Part shown: in pieces, positions 24,062-33,182 of the stretch
Layout: every line of letters starts with the position of its first letter
Numbering within the stretch: the first letter of the stretch is position 1
Source: Bacteroidetes bacterium 46-16
GTDB lineage: Bacteria; Bacteroidota; Bacteroidia; Chitinophagales; Chitinophagaceae
Reading direction: 5' to 3'
DNA length: 64,000 bases
Assembly (NCBI GenBank): GCA_001897835.1
Contig: MKUN01000022.1
Coordinates: 28,753-92,752, forward strand
Notes under the pieces: model-generated
Seen by the model: only the letters and a program-made list of their open reading frames with translations
What the model was told of the DNA's origin: nothing
Database searches by the model: none
Translations under genes and position numbers: made by a program

Positions 24062-26767
24062 TTATCGCAATAAGGTAACATCGCCTGTGTATAGCTTTTG
24101 CGTACCATCAGGCCTTGCTATACGTATGATGTAATTATACACCCCTGCATCGCAAACTGCGCCATTCCAGGTGCCATCCCAGCCTTTTGTATCATCTATC
24201 GTATCAAAAACCTTTTCTCCCCAGCGGTTATATACCCTGAATTCGAGCAGGCGCTGGTATTTCATGTTAAACACTTTGAACAGGTCGTTCTTTCCATCAC
24301 CATTAGGCGTGAATGCAGAAGGTATGAATTCAGTCATGCCGTAATCTATATCTACGAACACGACACCGGTATCACGGCAAATGCCCTCCTGCGCCATGGC
24401 ATATACCGTATACGTGGTCGGCTCATATGGTGTTGCTATCGGGTCCTTGATGCTTGCATTATCCAGGTATTGTGCCGGGGTCCAGAAATAATAATATGCC
24501 CCGTCTGCATTCAGGTGTATGCTGTTACCATATTTTATCGTGGTATTTGGGGTAACATTTATATGCACCGGTGCAGATGTATGTATCACCGCATCATCGG
24601 TGGCTACACAACCTTCGGGAGAAGTTACCGTAATATGCAGCCAGTTGTATGCCGTCAGTTGTGAGAAGAAGAGGGGTTCACGTTCAAAGGGATTACCCAG
24701 CCAATTGGTTGGCGCCCAGCTGTAAGTATAGGTGCCCGCAGAATCGGCGGGTTGAATATCGACGTATAATCTCATGGAATCTGTGAGGCATACGGTAGTA
24801 TCTGTGGTCACTATGTTTGCCGTTGGCACAGTATATGTTTGTATATCTATGTCATCCGAAGCCTTACAGCCATTGGCCGTAGTTACTGTTACCGTATAAT
24901 GTGTGAGGTTCACATCGTCGGAATAATAGACCGGGTTCTTTATCGTAGGATCACTGAGATAGGTTGTGGGTGTCCATTGGAAATTAGTAAGGTTATTGGG
25001 GAAGAAACTTGTCTGTAACTGGTAATAGCTGTGTGTGCAGAAACCAACATAGCTTTCGCTTATATCAACGGTAGGCACCAGTAAAGTATGCACTTTTATG
25101 GAATCGATACCAATACAGTTATGAGGTGTAGCCACCGTGAGCACATAGGCATAAATACCCAGCGAATCACTATGGAACGTCGGTTGCATTATACTGGCAT
25201 TGTCGATAAAGCCGGTGGGTGTCCACGTATAGGTATAATTGCCCTGCGGAGGATCTATGGTTGTAGTGAACTGTAAATTATCGTAGGCGCAAATAGATGT
25301 ATCGGGCCTTACATCCACTATGGGCAAGGGGTCTATCGTTACCGTAGTAGCACGCGACACCGGCGGGCATCCCGGGTAGCTTGCCGTTACTGTATAGACT
25401 GTGGTTTGTGCTGGTGGTGGCAATGTCATGGTCAGTGTATCCGTTGAATCGGCCACCCCGGTCGATGGCGTCCACAGGTAACTATACGCAGTATCGCCGG
25501 TCACATGCAATTCTGTGGACTGCTGGCTGCCTGCACAGAAGAAGGTGTCAGGGGTCAGCAACTGCATCTCCAGCGAATCCTGTATATGGAGCACAATACT
25601 GTCGAGCGGTGCATGTGAGCAACAATTGACATGCCTTATAATGACCGTTTCCACCGGCTCGGTCAATGCATCGAGTATGGGTGCTACCGTAACCGTAGTA
25701 GATAAGGTAAAGGGCAGAATGATAACACTATCAGCTATAAACGGATAGTCTGTACCATTGGTAGCAGTACCTGCTATTTCCAGGCATATTTTCTTACGCT
25801 GTGCAGATGCTGAATCGCGCGAGAAAACAATATCCGTCGGCGTGCAACCTTCAACAAGATAGCCGCCATTAGTAGGTATAAAACCGGAAGCACTGAAGCT
25901 TACCGTATCGATCACAAAACTGTTCTCTTTCAGAAATACTGCAGACTGGTAAGCTTCATCGCCCACATTGGCTATAGCGAGCTTGATGTGGTAAGTATCG
26001 CAGGGTTGCAACAGCGCCTGCGCATCCAGCACGGTAGTGAAACCATCGAGAGCCACAGTAGTACCATTCGTATTGCTCACGTAATATTGCGTAAAAGGAG
26101 AACCGGGACCCATAGCAGTACAGTTGGCAAGGTTGCCGAAAATGCCGGCACCGGGATTAATACTGTTTATCGCCACAGGTATATTCGTATTGGGCACCAG
26201 GGCTATGTTCTGGTTCGGTGTGAAATTGGGTCCTGTCATCATAAAGGCAAAGACATCATTAAAACCGGAGCAGGCATATTCAGGGTATTCGTCTGAACCA
26301 AATACATACTGGAAATGCAGCATCGTTGCGGTATCAATATTCGGCACAAAGTTGAATGCCAGTGCACAGGCATCGTGCGTATTGTTGTTGCCTATGATGG
26401 CATTAAGGTCGGCATCGCCCGGTAAGCCAAAGGCATCCTGGTTCACCTGCACATTAGCATTGCCCGCAAGGCCACCATTGCCTGCTACCTGGCCCGTACA
26501 CAATATTACGCCACCGGAAAGACCCAGGTTACTGTTAGTGGCTGTAAAGACACCATTATGAGTTCCCTGGCAGTTAAGCGTCTCGTTATAGACCGTAACA
26601 CCTGAGCCAACAAAGCGCGATACCAGTTGCACTGCCGTTTGGTTGTCGGTTATCACCAGTTGTGCCAAAACTTTTACCGGTCCTGCGATCACAAGCAGCA
26701 CAACAAGCATGACCTGAAAACACCTTTTACATCGAGATAACAGGTTTTTATTGTAAAATATGTTCAT
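24062..26767 (-). CDS. Large choice-of-anchor L protein with T9SS type B C-terminal domain
   Basis: 901-residue surface or secreted protein. A signal peptide ends near residue 36 (VLAQ), followed by the choice-of-anchor L domain (VFGSDEYPEYACSGFNDVFAFMMTGPN at about 154-180). Then several repeated PKD/Ig-like units of about 90 residues, each with a W(T/A)PT-type motif (YLWTPSTG, YTWTPTGF, FQWTPTTYL, YSWAPTNWL, YFWTPAQYL). It ends with the CHU_C type B sorting domain (FIPSAFTPNGDGKNDLF, YNRWGEKVF, WDGTWNG, GVYNYIIRIA, TGDVTLLR). Likely an adhesin or gliding-associated filament component exported by T9SS. The unusual size and repeats suggest a structural role. Confidence 0.85.
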   Translation of the reverse strand: MNIFYNKNLLSRCKRCFQVMLVVLLVIAGPVKVLAQLVITDNQTAVQLVSRFVGSGVTVYNETLNCQGTHNGVFTATNSNLGLSGGVILCTGQVAGNGGLAGNANVQVNQDAFGLPGDADLNAIIGNNNTHDACALAFNFVPNIDTATMLHFQYVFGSDEYPEYACSGFNDVFAFMMTGPNFTPNQNIALVPNTNIPVAINSINPGAGIFGNLANCTAMGPGSPFTQYYVSNTNGTTVALDGFTTVLDAQALLQPCDTYHIKLAIANVGDEAYQSAVFLKENSFVIDTVSFSASGFIPTNGGYLVEGCTPTDIVFSRDSASAQRKKICLEIAGTATNGTDYPFIADSVIILPFTLSTTVTVAPILDALTEPVETVIIRHVNCCSHAPLDSIVLHIQDSLEMQLLTPDTFFCAGSQQSTELHVTGDTAYSYLWTPSTGVADSTDTLTMTLPPPAQTTVYTVTASYPGCPPVSRATTVTIDPLPIVDVRPDTSICAYDNLQFTTTIDPPQGNYTYTWTPTGFIDNASIMQPTFHSDSLGIYAYVLTVATPHNCIGIDSIKVHTLLVPTVDISESYVGFCTHSYYQLQTSFFPNNLTNFQWTPTTYLSDPTIKNPVYYSDDVNLTHYTVTVTTANGCKASDDIDIQTYTVPTANIVTTDTTVCLTDSMRLYVDIQPADSAGTYTYSWAPTNWLGNPFEREPLFFSQLTAYNWLHITVTSPEGCVATDDAVIHTSAPVHINVTPNTTIKYGNSIHLNADGAYYYFWTPAQYLDNASIKDPIATPYEPTTYTVYAMAQEGICRDTGVVFVDIDYGMTEFIPSAFTPNGDGKNDLFKVFNMKYQRLLEFRVYNRWGEKVFDTIDDTKGWDGTWNGAVCDAGVYNYIIRIARPDGTQKLYTGDVTLLR

Positions 26768-27200
26768 AATTACATTTGCGTTTAGGTACGTACATAGCTA
26801 TAAGGATCAGCAGGTCTTATGGGGTTATGTAAGATATGAAAAAGTATTGTTAAAAAAAATACCTATAAGTACATTTTTTAAATTTCTCATGCTTTCCGTA
26901 AAAATATAAGGAGCAGGATCCTACTACAACTTTAAGTTATTCGGTTTTTACAGGAAATATGCCCCATGAGTAAATATTGGATTTAACCCAGCAGGTATAT
27001 TTGCCTTACACCTCACTCGTAAATTTAAAGTTATACATACGATTTATATTCATGCAAATAATTCCTAACCCGGAAGCGCTATAGGATAAGTGCCGATTAT
27101 ACGATACACTTGTTGCGTGCCGGGCACTCATTTTTTTTGAACGATCTATGAATAAATTAGGAAGTATAATGTTATTTTGCCGCTAAGAATACTTGCCATT
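26768..27200. other. AT-rich intergenic region, 433 bases
   Basis: Divergent promoter space between the large T9SS protein and a lipoprotein gene. It is A/T-rich with poly-A and poly-T runs (26850-26900 and 27130-27140) but I see no complete -33/-7 pair, no hairpin with long arms, and no open frame of interest. A TATTTTG word lies at about 27172-27178 just ahead of the lipoprotein start, a near-match to the -7 consensus. Confidence 0.5.
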
Positions 27201-28016
27201 ATGTACCAATTATCTCACAAGAGCTCCATAATATTCCTGCTGGTTTTACTGGTTTCATGCCACACTGCAAAGCAGACCACCAAACCAAGCCTGCCGGGCA
27301 ACTGGCCTGCCCTCCCTATTGTTGTGGATGGCTACAACCGCGACTGGCCTTCGCCCTACCCCTTTACGGACGATAAGTCGATGATCAGCTATGCCATGTC
27401 GAACGATGCAAGCAACCTGTATATAACCGTTGAAACAAATGACCCTAAAACGCAACTGAAAATACTGGATGCAGGGATGACCGTATGGATAGATACCAGC
27501 GGTGCACAGGCAATGAAAACAGGCATAAACTATCCTGCGGCCAACGAAAATGCTGCCATACCTGTGAATCGCCTTGCAGGTGAACATAACGGTGTAGAGA
27601 CCGACAGGGGCGCTAGGATGCAGATGCGTGTAAAAAGCTCATTGGCAGATGCGCAAAAAGTTTCCTTCACAGGATTCCCGGAATGCAACACAAGCTTTAA
27701 CGTAGTGGATGAAAATGCCTGCAATATTAAGGTACGCATGGCTATAGACAGCACCAGCAATAACATGGTATGGGAAGCCTCTGTGCCCTTTAAAGTACTG
27801 CTGGGCAAAGATAAGATCGATAAAAAAGATGAAGGCAAGGCCCTGGGTGTTGGCTTTAATATCTATAATTTCAAGATGCCGGCAAAATTCAAGCAGGTAG
27901 AGGAAAAGATAAAAAATGATACAACAGGCAGGATGAACGAACGCTTTGCAGAAATGAAGCCCTTGTTTGAACCCACGATCACGTGGAAACAGTTTGGGCT
28001 GGCCTACCAGCACTAA
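27201..28016 (+). CDS. Lipoprotein with a DOMON/CBM9-like domain
   Basis: 271-residue lipoprotein: signal MYQLSHKSSIIFLLVLLVSC with lipidated Cys at position 20. The mature part starts with a short linker and a sandwich domain (VVDGYNRDWPSPYPF, ISYAMSNDASNLYITVETND) that resembles CBM9/DOMON domains in Bacteroidota lipoproteins. Function unknown, perhaps sugar or haem binding. I start at ATG 27201 to give the lipoprotein signal; an upstream TTG at 27177 only adds eight residues. Convergent with mtfA, 12 bases apart. Confidence 0.75.
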   Translation: MYQLSHKSSIIFLLVLLVSCHTAKQTTKPSLPGNWPALPIVVDGYNRDWPSPYPFTDDKSMISYAMSNDASNLYITVETNDPKTQLKILDAGMTVWIDTSGAQAMKTGINYPAANENAAIPVNRLAGEHNGVETDRGARMQMRVKSSLADAQKVSFTGFPECNTSFNVVDENACNIKVRMAIDSTSNNMVWEASVPFKVLLGKDKIDKKDEGKALGVGFNIYNFKMPAKFKQVEEKIKNDTTGRMNERFAEMKPLFEPTITWKQFGLAYQH

Positions 28017-28027
28017 TAATATTACTA

Positions 28028-28807
28028 CTATTTAACCGGGTGAAACATCTGCTCCAGTAATTGATACAGTTCGGGGTGGTGTTGCTGCAACTGTGCAGGC
28101 CGCTCAAAAAAGTACTCGGTTACCACGGCAAAGAACTCCGCATCATTACTGGCTCCATATAAATTAATATCCCGGCTATCACCTTCCTTCATAGCCTGTA
28201 TCGTTTCGTGCATATGCTTTACCCATGGTATGATATATGGTTTTGAAAGCAGGTATTCGGGCACGCCATCAACTGCCCCGTCGGCCTTATCGAGCAAATG
28301 CGCGAACTCATGTATAGCAGTATTAAGGCCATCTTCCGGGTTTTGGAAACTTGTCCTCAACGAGGGCTGCGATAAGATCATTTGACCCTGCATAGCACCG
28401 CTGCCCACCATGCCAATAATATTCCGGTCGTCACCATCCTGCCTGTATTCTTTATCGAAGGCCTCCTTATACAGCAGCACTTCATCTATGTTATTGTACT
28501 TCCAGTCGGGAAATGAAAAGATAGGAATGATGGCTGCCGAGGCTACAAGCAGCCTGTCGAGGTCGGTAACCCTTACTCCTTTTATGCCGGTTATCGCTGT
28601 TCGCGCTAAAAAGTCGCGCAGCCGTTCTTCGAACATCTGCTTTTCGACGGCACCCAGTTCGCGGTAGAAAGCAACATTTTCTTCCAATATCACTTTGGCA
28701 TTTACCGGCAGTTTATATGCTGCTATCTTCTTTTTCTTCTGCTGCTGTGCACGTACTATCAACACGACGATAAGTACAAGGATACCTATAATAAACAGAC
28801 CTGGCAT
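28028..28807 (-). CDS. MtfA-family zinc peptidase (M90)
   Basis: Zinc-dependent aminopeptidase of the MtfA family. An N-terminal membrane anchor (about 3-20, LFIIGILVLIVVLIVRA) is followed by the catalytic domain: HEFAH at 166-170 with the LLDKADGAVDGVP continuation that is typical of the family, and a downstream acidic region AEFFAVVTEYFF. In E. coli MtfA interacts with the regulator Mlc; that link is not expected in Bacteroidota. The fused anchor is common in this phylum. Confidence 0.85.
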   Translation of the reverse strand: MPGLFIIGILVLIVVLIVRAQQQKKKKIAAYKLPVNAKVILEENVAFYRELGAVEKQMFEERLRDFLARTAITGIKGVRVTDLDRLLVASAAIIPIFSFPDWKYNNIDEVLLYKEAFDKEYRQDGDDRNIIGMVGSGAMQGQMILSQPSLRTSFQNPEDGLNTAIHEFAHLLDKADGAVDGVPEYLLSKPYIIPWVKHMHETIQAMKEGDSRDINLYGASNDAEFFAVVTEYFFERPAQLQQHHPELYQLLEQMFHPVK

Positions 28808-28835
28808 ACTATAAAGATAAAACAGGCAAACAAAT

Positions 28836-28859
28836 AAGCCGTTCCTTAAGGAACGGCTT
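28836..28859 (-). terminator. Terminator after tig
   Basis: AAGCCGTTCC and GGAACGGCTT arms with a TTAA loop, followed on the minus strand by a T-rich stretch. It lies between tig and mtfA, so it should end the tig transcript. On the plus strand it is also followed by a T run. Confidence 0.75.
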
Positions 28860-28884
28860 TATATATTTTTTAGCACTCGCTATT

Positions 28885-30264
28885 TTAATGGTGGTGGTGA
28901 TGTGCAGCATGCGCATCGGGCAGTTTGAAGAATTCTTCCTCAGTCACTTCTTTTTCCGTGATGCTGAACTGAGTTTCCAGGAACTGGAACAGCCTATCGA
29001 ACAGCAGGCGACGATATGTTTCATCCAGCGTTTTCTGGTCTTTGGCAACTTTGGCCATATAACCTTCCATCCATGGCGCTTCATCATCTGCATCCATACC
29101 GAAATAGCTCAATACGCGTGCTTTGATATCCTGGTCCACTTCTTCACGGCTTACTTCTACTTTATTATCCAGTATCAGTTTATCCGATATGAGCGTCCAG
29201 CGGAGCTGGTGCTCAAAATTGCCGAATTCCTGCTCCACTTCCTGCTCGCTTTTAGGCTTTTCGCCACCTTCACGCAGCCAGCGCTTCAGGAAGGGCACGG
29301 GTAACTGGATATTGGTATTATGCACCAGCAGTTCATACATCTCGTTGTGCAGGCGATCGCGGGTGATGCGATCATACTCCTTGCTGAGCTCCTGCCTGAT
29401 GCGTTCTTTAAAATCTGCTTCGCTGGTTATGGCATCGTTGGGGAATACCTGCATGTATAATTCAACACCCAGCTCTGCAGGTATCAGCAAGCCCACCTTA
29501 GTGATAGTGAGTTTATAATGATTATCGGCAGCTCCGGGGCCCTCTTTCAATGGTTCGTGGAGGAAGGCATTCAGCTCGTCGCCTTCTGCAACATCGGCAG
29601 GGCGAAAAACAACGGTATCTTCCGCCTTTTTACCCATTAGTTTTTCGGCCAGTTTTGCCGGTACTTTTTCCAGCAATACGGTCTCTTCTATTTTTTGAGC
29701 ACCTTCAGCTACGTTACCTTCCGCATCGCAGGCTTCATAGGTACAATACAATATATCGTCTTTACCGCTTACAGTTTCCTGGTCCTCAACTTTGCCATAG
29801 CGGCGCTTGATGCGCTCCAGTTCATCGTCGAGCATCTTATCAGATACCTGTACTTTATAGCGGGTAAGGTCTGTTTTATTTTTAAGGGGTGTTATCTCGA
29901 AATCGGGCTTCAGGCCTATCTCGAAGGAGAAATCCACCTCTTCGGGTTTATTCATATCCAGGCGCAGGGGTGCCTCGTTGGGCAGCGACATAGGCTGCGC
30001 GAATATGGCTACTTTCTCATTATTCAGGTATTCTTCCAGCTTGCTGCCTGCGCTGCGCAGCACTTCATCTGTGAAGATGGACTGGCCATACATCTTGCGC
30101 AGCATGCCAGTGGGTACCATACCCTTACGGAAACCAGGAACATTTGCGGTTTTTGCATACTGTTTGAGGGTCTTTTCAAAGCCCGGCCAGTAATCTTCCT
30201 TTCCCAGTTTTACGGTTATCTTGTCATGCAGCGTGCCAATGTTTTCACGATTTACCGTAGCCAT
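28885..30264 (-). CDS. tig: Trigger factor (ribosome-associated chaperone)
   Basis: Peptidyl-prolyl isomerase and ribosome-docked chaperone for nascent chains. At 459 residues it is of usual length. The ribosome-binding signature is seen as NVPGFRKGMVPTGMLRKMYG near 35-54. The protein continues with the PPIase-like and substrate-binding helices. The start is ATG 30264, since the longer frame would run through tRNA-Leu. Odd feature: it ends DAHAAHHHHH, a natural run of five histidines at the C-terminus that could bind metal. It is preceded by the tRNA terminator at 30292. Confidence 0.93.
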   Translation of the reverse strand: MATVNRENIGTLHDKITVKLGKEDYWPGFEKTLKQYAKTANVPGFRKGMVPTGMLRKMYGQSIFTDEVLRSAGSKLEEYLNNEKVAIFAQPMSLPNEAPLRLDMNKPEEVDFSFEIGLKPDFEITPLKNKTDLTRYKVQVSDKMLDDELERIKRRYGKVEDQETVSGKDDILYCTYEACDAEGNVAEGAQKIEETVLLEKVPAKLAEKLMGKKAEDTVVFRPADVAEGDELNAFLHEPLKEGPGAADNHYKLTITKVGLLIPAELGVELYMQVFPNDAITSEADFKERIRQELSKEYDRITRDRLHNEMYELLVHNTNIQLPVPFLKRWLREGGEKPKSEQEVEQEFGNFEHQLRWTLISDKLILDNKVEVSREEVDQDIKARVLSYFGMDADDEAPWMEGYMAKVAKDQKTLDETYRRLLFDRLFQFLETQFSITEKEVTEEEFFKLPDAHAAHHHHH

Positions 30265-30291
30265 TTTTATATATTTTAATAGTTTAAAAAA

Positions 30292-30311
30292 AGCCGATAC
30301 ATGTATCGGCT
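30292..30311 (-). terminator. Terminator of tRNA-Leu
   Basis: A perfect 20-base palindrome AGCCGATACATGTATCGGCT, followed on the minus strand by seven T. It sits 12 bases past the tRNA 3' end and before tig, so it should end tRNA transcription. Confidence 0.8.
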
Positions 30312-30323
30312 GCTTGTTTTTAG

Positions 30324-30405
30324 TGCGGGTGGAGGGACTCGAACCCCCAAGCCTCGCGGCACTAGATCCTAAGTCTAGCGTGTCTACCAATTTCACCACA
30401 CCCGC
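30324..30405 (-). tRNA. tRNA-Leu, anticodon UAG
   Basis: 82-base tRNA. The acceptor stem GCGGGTG pairs with CACCCGC. The anticodon stem is GCTAG/CTAGT-like with loop CTTAGGA, giving anticodon TAG in DNA. The T-loop has GGTTCGAGTCC, and the long variable arm (TGCCGCGAGGC) is typical of a class II leucine tRNA. CCA is not encoded. It has its own promoter (30417) and terminator (30292). Confidence 0.92.
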
Positions 30406-30416
30406 TTTTGGGACGG

Positions 30417-30447
30417 CAAAGGTAGCTAAATTTCTCAATTGAACAAT
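30417..30447 (-). promoter_or_regulatory. Promoter of tRNA-Leu
   Basis: On the minus strand TACCTTTG (30417-30424) is preceded by ATTG (30444-30447) with exactly 19 bases between: a good Bacteroidota -33/-7 pair. It lies 12 bases from the tRNA 5' end. Confidence 0.7.
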
Positions 30448-30603
30448 TGAAATAAAAGCCCTGTTCATACTCCTCTTTGCAGCTTTCCTGTTATTTGATG
30501 CGCTTTCATTTTTTATTTTATTTATTTTCGTGACCATGTCGTTAGCTCCATGAGCTGCCAGCCGGCAGGCATGTATTAGCTAAATAATTAATCATTCGAA
30601 CAA

Positions 30604-31314
30604 ATGGCCGCAAAAGAAAAAAAAGCCTCGTTATTGGTTGTTGAGGACGAGGAGAGCCTGCGCGAGGCCCTGAAACTGAACCTGGAACTGGAGGGTTACG
30701 AGGTGACCACTGCCGACAATGGCCCTATAGTACTGAAACTGGTCAAGAACGAATACTTCGACCTCATAATACTTGATGTAATGCTGCCCGAAATGGATGG
30801 CATAACCGTATGCGAGACCATACGCATGCAGCATAATGATGTGCCGATCCTCTTTCTTTCGGCCCGCAACTCAAGTGTGGACCGCGTGGAAGGACTGAAA
30901 AAGGGGGGCGATGATTACCTAACCAAACCCTTCAACCTCGAAGAACTACTGCTGCGTATAGACAAACTGATCGTAAAGAATAAAAAGATAAAAGAACCAC
31001 AGGCGGTTGCCAATATTTACGAATTCGACGGTTGTAAGATAGACTTTGACGCGCATGAGTGTACTGATATCAATGGCGACCAGCAGGAGCTAAGTAAAAA
31101 AGAGGCCGCACTGCTGAAGCTCCTGATTGAGCATGAAGGCGATGTAGTATCGCGCGAGCATATATTACAGGTGGTATGGGGCTATAATGTATATCCCACC
31201 ACGCGGACCATTGATAACTTCATACTCAACTTCCGTAAGTTTTTTGAGAAAGACAGCCGCAATCCAAGGCACTTCCACTCGGTGCGGGGTATTGGCTATA
31301 AGTTCACAAGGTAA
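30604..31314 (+). CDS. OmpR-family response regulator
   Basis: DNA-binding two-component regulator. Receiver at 9-122: VVEDEE acidic pocket, phospho-acceptor Asp in LIILDVMLPEMDG near 57, LSARN, and TKPFN with the conserved Lys. Output winged helix at about 140-232 (LSKKEAALLKLLIEHEGDVVSREHILQVVWG, TTRTIDNFILNFRKFFE, SVRGIGYKF). Close in layout to RprY of Bacteroides. No histidine kinase gene lies nearby, so it is an orphan in this window. Confidence 0.9.
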   Translation: MAAKEKKASLLVVEDEESLREALKLNLELEGYEVTTADNGPIVLKLVKNEYFDLIILDVMLPEMDGITVCETIRMQHNDVPILFLSARNSSVDRVEGLKKGGDDYLTKPFNLEELLLRIDKLIVKNKKIKEPQAVANIYEFDGCKIDFDAHECTDINGDQQELSKKEAALLKLLIEHEGDVVSREHILQVVWGYNVYPTTRTIDNFILNFRKFFEKDSRNPRHFHSVRGIGYKFTR

Positions 31315-31332
31315 GTGCCATAAGCCTGTTGG

Positions 31333-32775
31333 CTAATCTATCTTGCTTACCATATCCTCGCTGTTCATATTCTTTTGCTGCACCATCTTACGCAGGCCGT
31401 TATTTACACGGTCTATACCATCTACGTTCAATATGATGACCGGCCTTTTTTTGCGGTCTGTAAAGCTGATCAGCGATTCGCGGTCGGCATGCACCTTACG
31501 CAGCTCGGGGAATATTTGCCTGAGCAGAGCGAAATCTTCGCTATGGTTGTGATGAATGATAAATAACTGTGTACCGGGCGATCTCTTTACCAGGTTAAGC
31601 GTCTGGTTGTCGGCTATAGGGAACGATGAAGAACAGCTTGTAATATTATAATACTTCCTCAGGGTCTTATTGATCCAGTGCATCTCATCCATATTGGCCG
31701 CATCGGTGTACAACGACACCCTGTTGAGCAGGTTATCGTAATCGCTCACCGCATCGGGAAATTTCTTTTTGAACTGGTCAATGGCGTTTTTGATAAAGGC
31801 CTCATCTATCCTTTTATGCCGGTGGATGTACGATTTCACCATGGGATATATCGCCTTCGCGTAGTTATTTATATAGGTGTTGTCGTACCAGTTGCCCTTG
31901 TCGGTATGCCCGGTAAGGTATTCATAGGCCCAGCCATTACCACATGCTGTGGCGAGGGCCTCATCAAAATAGGTATAGGCATATTTGGCATAGCCCGATC
32001 TTTGGGCTGCAAATGCGGAATCTTCCCTCCACTGTGTCCGAAAGGGTTGCCTGTCGTACAGTACATGGCACATCTCGTGCACGGCCACACCTATGCGCAT
32101 GGCATAGTTGCGTTCGCCGGTCAGTACTGCCAGCACCAGGTTATTGCCATGCGGCGTGGCCGTGGTGTGGCCATGCTCACCGGGTATGGGATATATACCT
32201 ATTTCGAAAGAGGTATTGGCGGGCCAGCTGCTGCCATAAAAATCCTTGAGCTTGCCGAAGATAATATCGACCTTACCGGTGTATTTTTCCAGTTCTTTCA
32301 ACTGCCTTTCCGCATCATCTTTATACTCCTTCCAGATCATGTCGTTGTAATAGGGCTCTGCCCAGTACATCACATCGCGCAGTTTTTGCAGTTGATCATC
32401 GGGCATGATGCCGATGCTGTTATGCAGGAATTTTTCCGTGTACTTAGACCTTACCGCGGTGCCTTTTATGATATTATATACCGATTTGTTTTTTTGTCTC
32501 GCTGCAGGCAGGTCGTCCGAAGGCCGGTAGGTAGACATATTGATGCTGGCAAAGCGATCCACCATCCTATAAAAATCTTCGCGGTTGGCAACGGGTACAT
32601 GCTTATATATATATGCAGAGTATGTGCGTGAAGCATCCCATTGTTTGTTGGCGGCCTCCAGGAAGGTAAGCAGGCACAAGGGCTTGCTGATCCTGAAGTG
32701 TACTATGGACTGCGCAGTGCCGGTACTTTGACAAAAAATGAGCACTATAAGGGTGAGCGTACTGAACCTTTTCAT
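31333..32775 (-). CDS. Secreted protein with a gluzincin-like HEMCH...E motif
   Basis: Exported: signal peptide MKRFSTLTLIVLIFCQSTGTAQ. Residues 233-237 read HEMCH (HExxH), and a third candidate ligand E272 lies in FDEALATACGNGW, 35 residues downstream of the second histidine, the gluzincin arrangement. The rest is helical with no family I recognise. It is probably a secreted metallopeptidase, but no other catalytic residue can be confirmed. I choose the ATG at 32775 because it gives a proper signal peptide; a GTG at 32799 would overlap the next gene. Confidence 0.7.
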   Translation of the reverse strand: MKRFSTLTLIVLIFCQSTGTAQSIVHFRISKPLCLLTFLEAANKQWDASRTYSAYIYKHVPVANREDFYRMVDRFASINMSTYRPSDDLPAARQKNKSVYNIIKGTAVRSKYTEKFLHNSIGIMPDDQLQKLRDVMYWAEPYYNDMIWKEYKDDAERQLKELEKYTGKVDIIFGKLKDFYGSSWPANTSFEIGIYPIPGEHGHTTATPHGNNLVLAVLTGERNYAMRIGVAVHEMCHVLYDRQPFRTQWREDSAFAAQRSGYAKYAYTYFDEALATACGNGWAYEYLTGHTDKGNWYDNTYINNYAKAIYPMVKSYIHRHKRIDEAFIKNAIDQFKKKFPDAVSDYDNLLNRVSLYTDAANMDEMHWINKTLRKYYNITSCSSSFPIADNQTLNLVKRSPGTQLFIIHHNHSEDFALLRQIFPELRKVHADRESLISFTDRKKRPVIILNVDGIDRVNNGLRKMVQQKNMNSEDMVSKID

Positions 32776-32798
32776 AAAAACCGAGCAGCAATATAACA

Positions 32799-33125
32799 CT
32801 ACCAGCTCAAATCTTCATCCTCTTTAGCGGGATTTGTATCCCGAAACAGCTGCCTGCTGCGTATCTTTTGCAGCTGGCGATCATATACCAGGCGGGCTAT
32901 TTTATGTGCCACATCTTCTTCTTCCAGCACCCCGTTCAGTTTTTTTTCAGATATATCAAGGCGGTACATCAACTGGAAGAAAGCCTCGGGGCCGCTTTCA
33001 ATAAGCGACACTATACGGTTGGCCAGGTGTGCTAATATCGCTTCTTCCGAGAGGCTTTCAGGCAGTTGCAATTCCCAATCGCGCTGCAACGCATCGGCGA
33101 TCTCCCGTGTTGTCTTATCCTCCAT
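32799..33125 (-). CDS. Conserved hypothetical protein, 108 residues
   Basis: Short, charged, fully helical protein without membrane segment: SLSEEAILAHLANRIVSLIESGPEAFFQLMYRLDI, about 24-59, reads as an amphipathic helix-turn-helix bundle. No family is recognised by me. It is the first gene of a pair with the HEMCH protein, 23 bases apart, and may be co-expressed with it. The downstream end (EEDEDLSW) is acidic. Confidence 0.65.
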   Translation of the reverse strand: MEDKTTREIADALQRDWELQLPESLSEEAILAHLANRIVSLIESGPEAFFQLMYRLDISEKKLNGVLEEEDVAHKIARLVYDRQLQKIRSRQLFRDTNPAKEDEDLSW

Positions 33126-33182
33126 AAATGCAAATTTGCCGGTTTATCACCGGCAAATTACACAAATCATATTATTAAATTT

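Noticed and set aside
26768..27200. Replication origin or riboswitch in the AT-rich gap
   Set aside because: No DnaA-box cluster, no conserved riboswitch-like stems and no dnaA/dnaN neighbours.
30265..30537. N-terminal extension of trigger factor
   Set aside because: The frame reads through the tRNA-Leu gene and its terminator; the MATVNREN start at 30264 is the true one.
31678..32631. 317-codon plus-strand frame opposite the HEMCH protein
   Set aside because: Antisense shadow with His/Ile-rich composition and no recognisable domain; the minus frame has a signal peptide and a metalloprotease motif.
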